A DNA stretch of 6,298 nucleotides, from the NCBI GenBank assembly GCA_964440605.1, contig CAYTSW010000153.1:1-6298 (forward strand), read 5' to 3'. This document shows positions 6,014-6,298 of this stretch, piece after piece (the stretch's first letter is position 1; every line of letters begins with the position of its first letter). A program made the position numbers and the translations under genes. This DNA is from CAYTSW01 sp964440605 (lineage in GTDB: Bacteria > Planctomycetota > Phycisphaerae > Phycisphaerales > UBA1924). The notes beneath the pieces are model-generated. The model was not told the DNA's origin. It saw only the letters and a program-made list of their open reading frames with translations, and searched no databases.

Positions 6014-6063
6014 GTGTGTCGCGCTGTTTCACGAGCGCACAGCGTCACACACGCGGGTGTGAC
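6014..6063. promoter_or_regulatory. Overlapping inverted repeats between the LEA-like and LuxR-type genes
   Basis: Two stems share bases. Stem A pairs GTGTGTCGCGCTGT (6014-6027) with ACAGCGTCACACAC (6039-6052), 12 of 14 pairs, with an 11-nt loop. Stem B pairs GTCACAC (6044-6050) with GTGTGAC (6057-6063), 7 of 7, with a 6-nt loop. They cannot both form. Stem B as DNA also looks like a symmetric operator with a 6-bp spacer. No T-run follows on the minus strand, so it is not a standard terminator for the LEA-like gene. It lies about 100-145 bp upstream of the LuxR-type start, within reach of its promoter or leader. Confidence 0.4.
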
Positions 6064-6105
6064 TCAGCGTTGAGGCGCTTGCGGCAAGGATGTCTCAGGT
6101 CCGAG

Positions 6106-6298
6106 TCAGTCGTCCGCCGCGACCCGACCCGAGCGCGCGAAGGGCAGGCCGATCAGACCGAACGGCGTGCCCGCCCGCAGGTCGCCCGACAGCTCGTACG
6201 ACAACTCACCCCGCAGCAACGCCCTCCCCGCGCCCAGCGCGGAGAACGAGATCGGCGTCTCGAATGAACCCGTCTCACCCGGCTGAAGCGAAGGCCCC
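6106..6298 (-). CDS. LEA type 2/WHy-like protein, C-terminal part
   Basis: The minus strand from the right edge is open for 63 codons and ends at TGA (6106-6108). It reads PSLQPGETGSFETPISFSAL, later LRGELSYELSGDLRAGTPFG, and near the end LPFARSGRV. The pattern of alternating strands followed by a SGxLRxGTPFG turn and LPFxRSG matches the end of LEA14-like (late embryogenesis abundant type 2, WHy) domains, which in bacteria are usually small lipoproteins or periplasmic proteins tied to stress. The start, any signal peptide and most of the domain lie outside the window. Coding status is supported by the sensible protein composition and the stop placed just before an intergenic region; the family call is from pattern memory. 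Confidence 0.6.
   Translation of the reverse strand, partial: GPSLQPGETGSFETPISFSALGAGRALLRGELSYELSGDLRAGTPFGLIGLPFARSGRVAADD

Noticed and set aside
5620..6267. Plus-strand open frame (215 codons) over the regulator start and the LEA-like end
   Set aside because: Low-complexity Arg/Pro/Ala product; it crosses an intergenic region with inverted repeats and runs antisense to two better-supported genes.
1..6298. CRISPR array, tRNA or rRNA genes
   Set aside because: No regularly spaced short repeats, no tRNA cloverleaf landmarks and no rRNA-like stretches were seen by eye.

Overview
The window is GC-rich bacterial DNA in which every supported gene lies on the minus strand. Two secreted proteins share a C-terminal module of paired Ca-binding loops (CPADFN..DG..DGADFG, then ADFNNDG..DGADFG) of the kind common in Planctomycetota, especially Phycisphaerae. 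With the SUMF1-fold extracellular protein, the NeuD-type acetyltransferase and the IS630 remnant, this suggests a planctomycete. That assignment is inferred from protein style and no marker gene is present.

Layout from right to left, which is the direction of transcription. The C-terminal 63 codons of a LEA type 2/WHy-like protein (6106-6298) enter from the right edge. A 188-bp intergenic region follows with overlapping inverted repeats. Next is a tight pair: a LuxR-type HTH regulator (5042-5917) and, 9 bp later, a NeuD/PglD-family acetyltransferase (4271-5032). After a 212-bp spacer with a perfect hairpin just before the ribosome binding site comes a 705-aa secreted protein (1941-4058) with an HEGLH zinc-metallopeptidase-like motif and a C-terminal dockerin-like module. 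It ends in a strong intrinsic terminator. Downstream is a broken IS630-type transposase gene (1449-1826). Then comes a 389-aa secreted SUMF1/FGE-fold protein (254-1423) with the same dockerin-like module and the same terminator. The start of a second copy of the transposase remnant runs off the left edge.

The outstanding feature is an exact 446-bp direct repeat (1-446 and 1688-2133, offset 1687). Each copy starts at the junction between a protein's unique part and its dockerin-like module. It carries the whole 63-residue module, the stop codon, the terminator and part of the dead transposase. Two otherwise unrelated secreted proteins therefore share an identical 3' end, which looks like recent capture or gene conversion of a 'C-terminal module plus terminator plus IS fossil' cassette. 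The left copy probably extends beyond the window.

Functionally, the two dockerin-bearing proteins are probably exported and routed to the same place or partner. The LuxR and NeuD genes look co-transcribed and may link a regulatory input to modification of a surface sugar. No complete, clearly novel defence or mobile system is visible.
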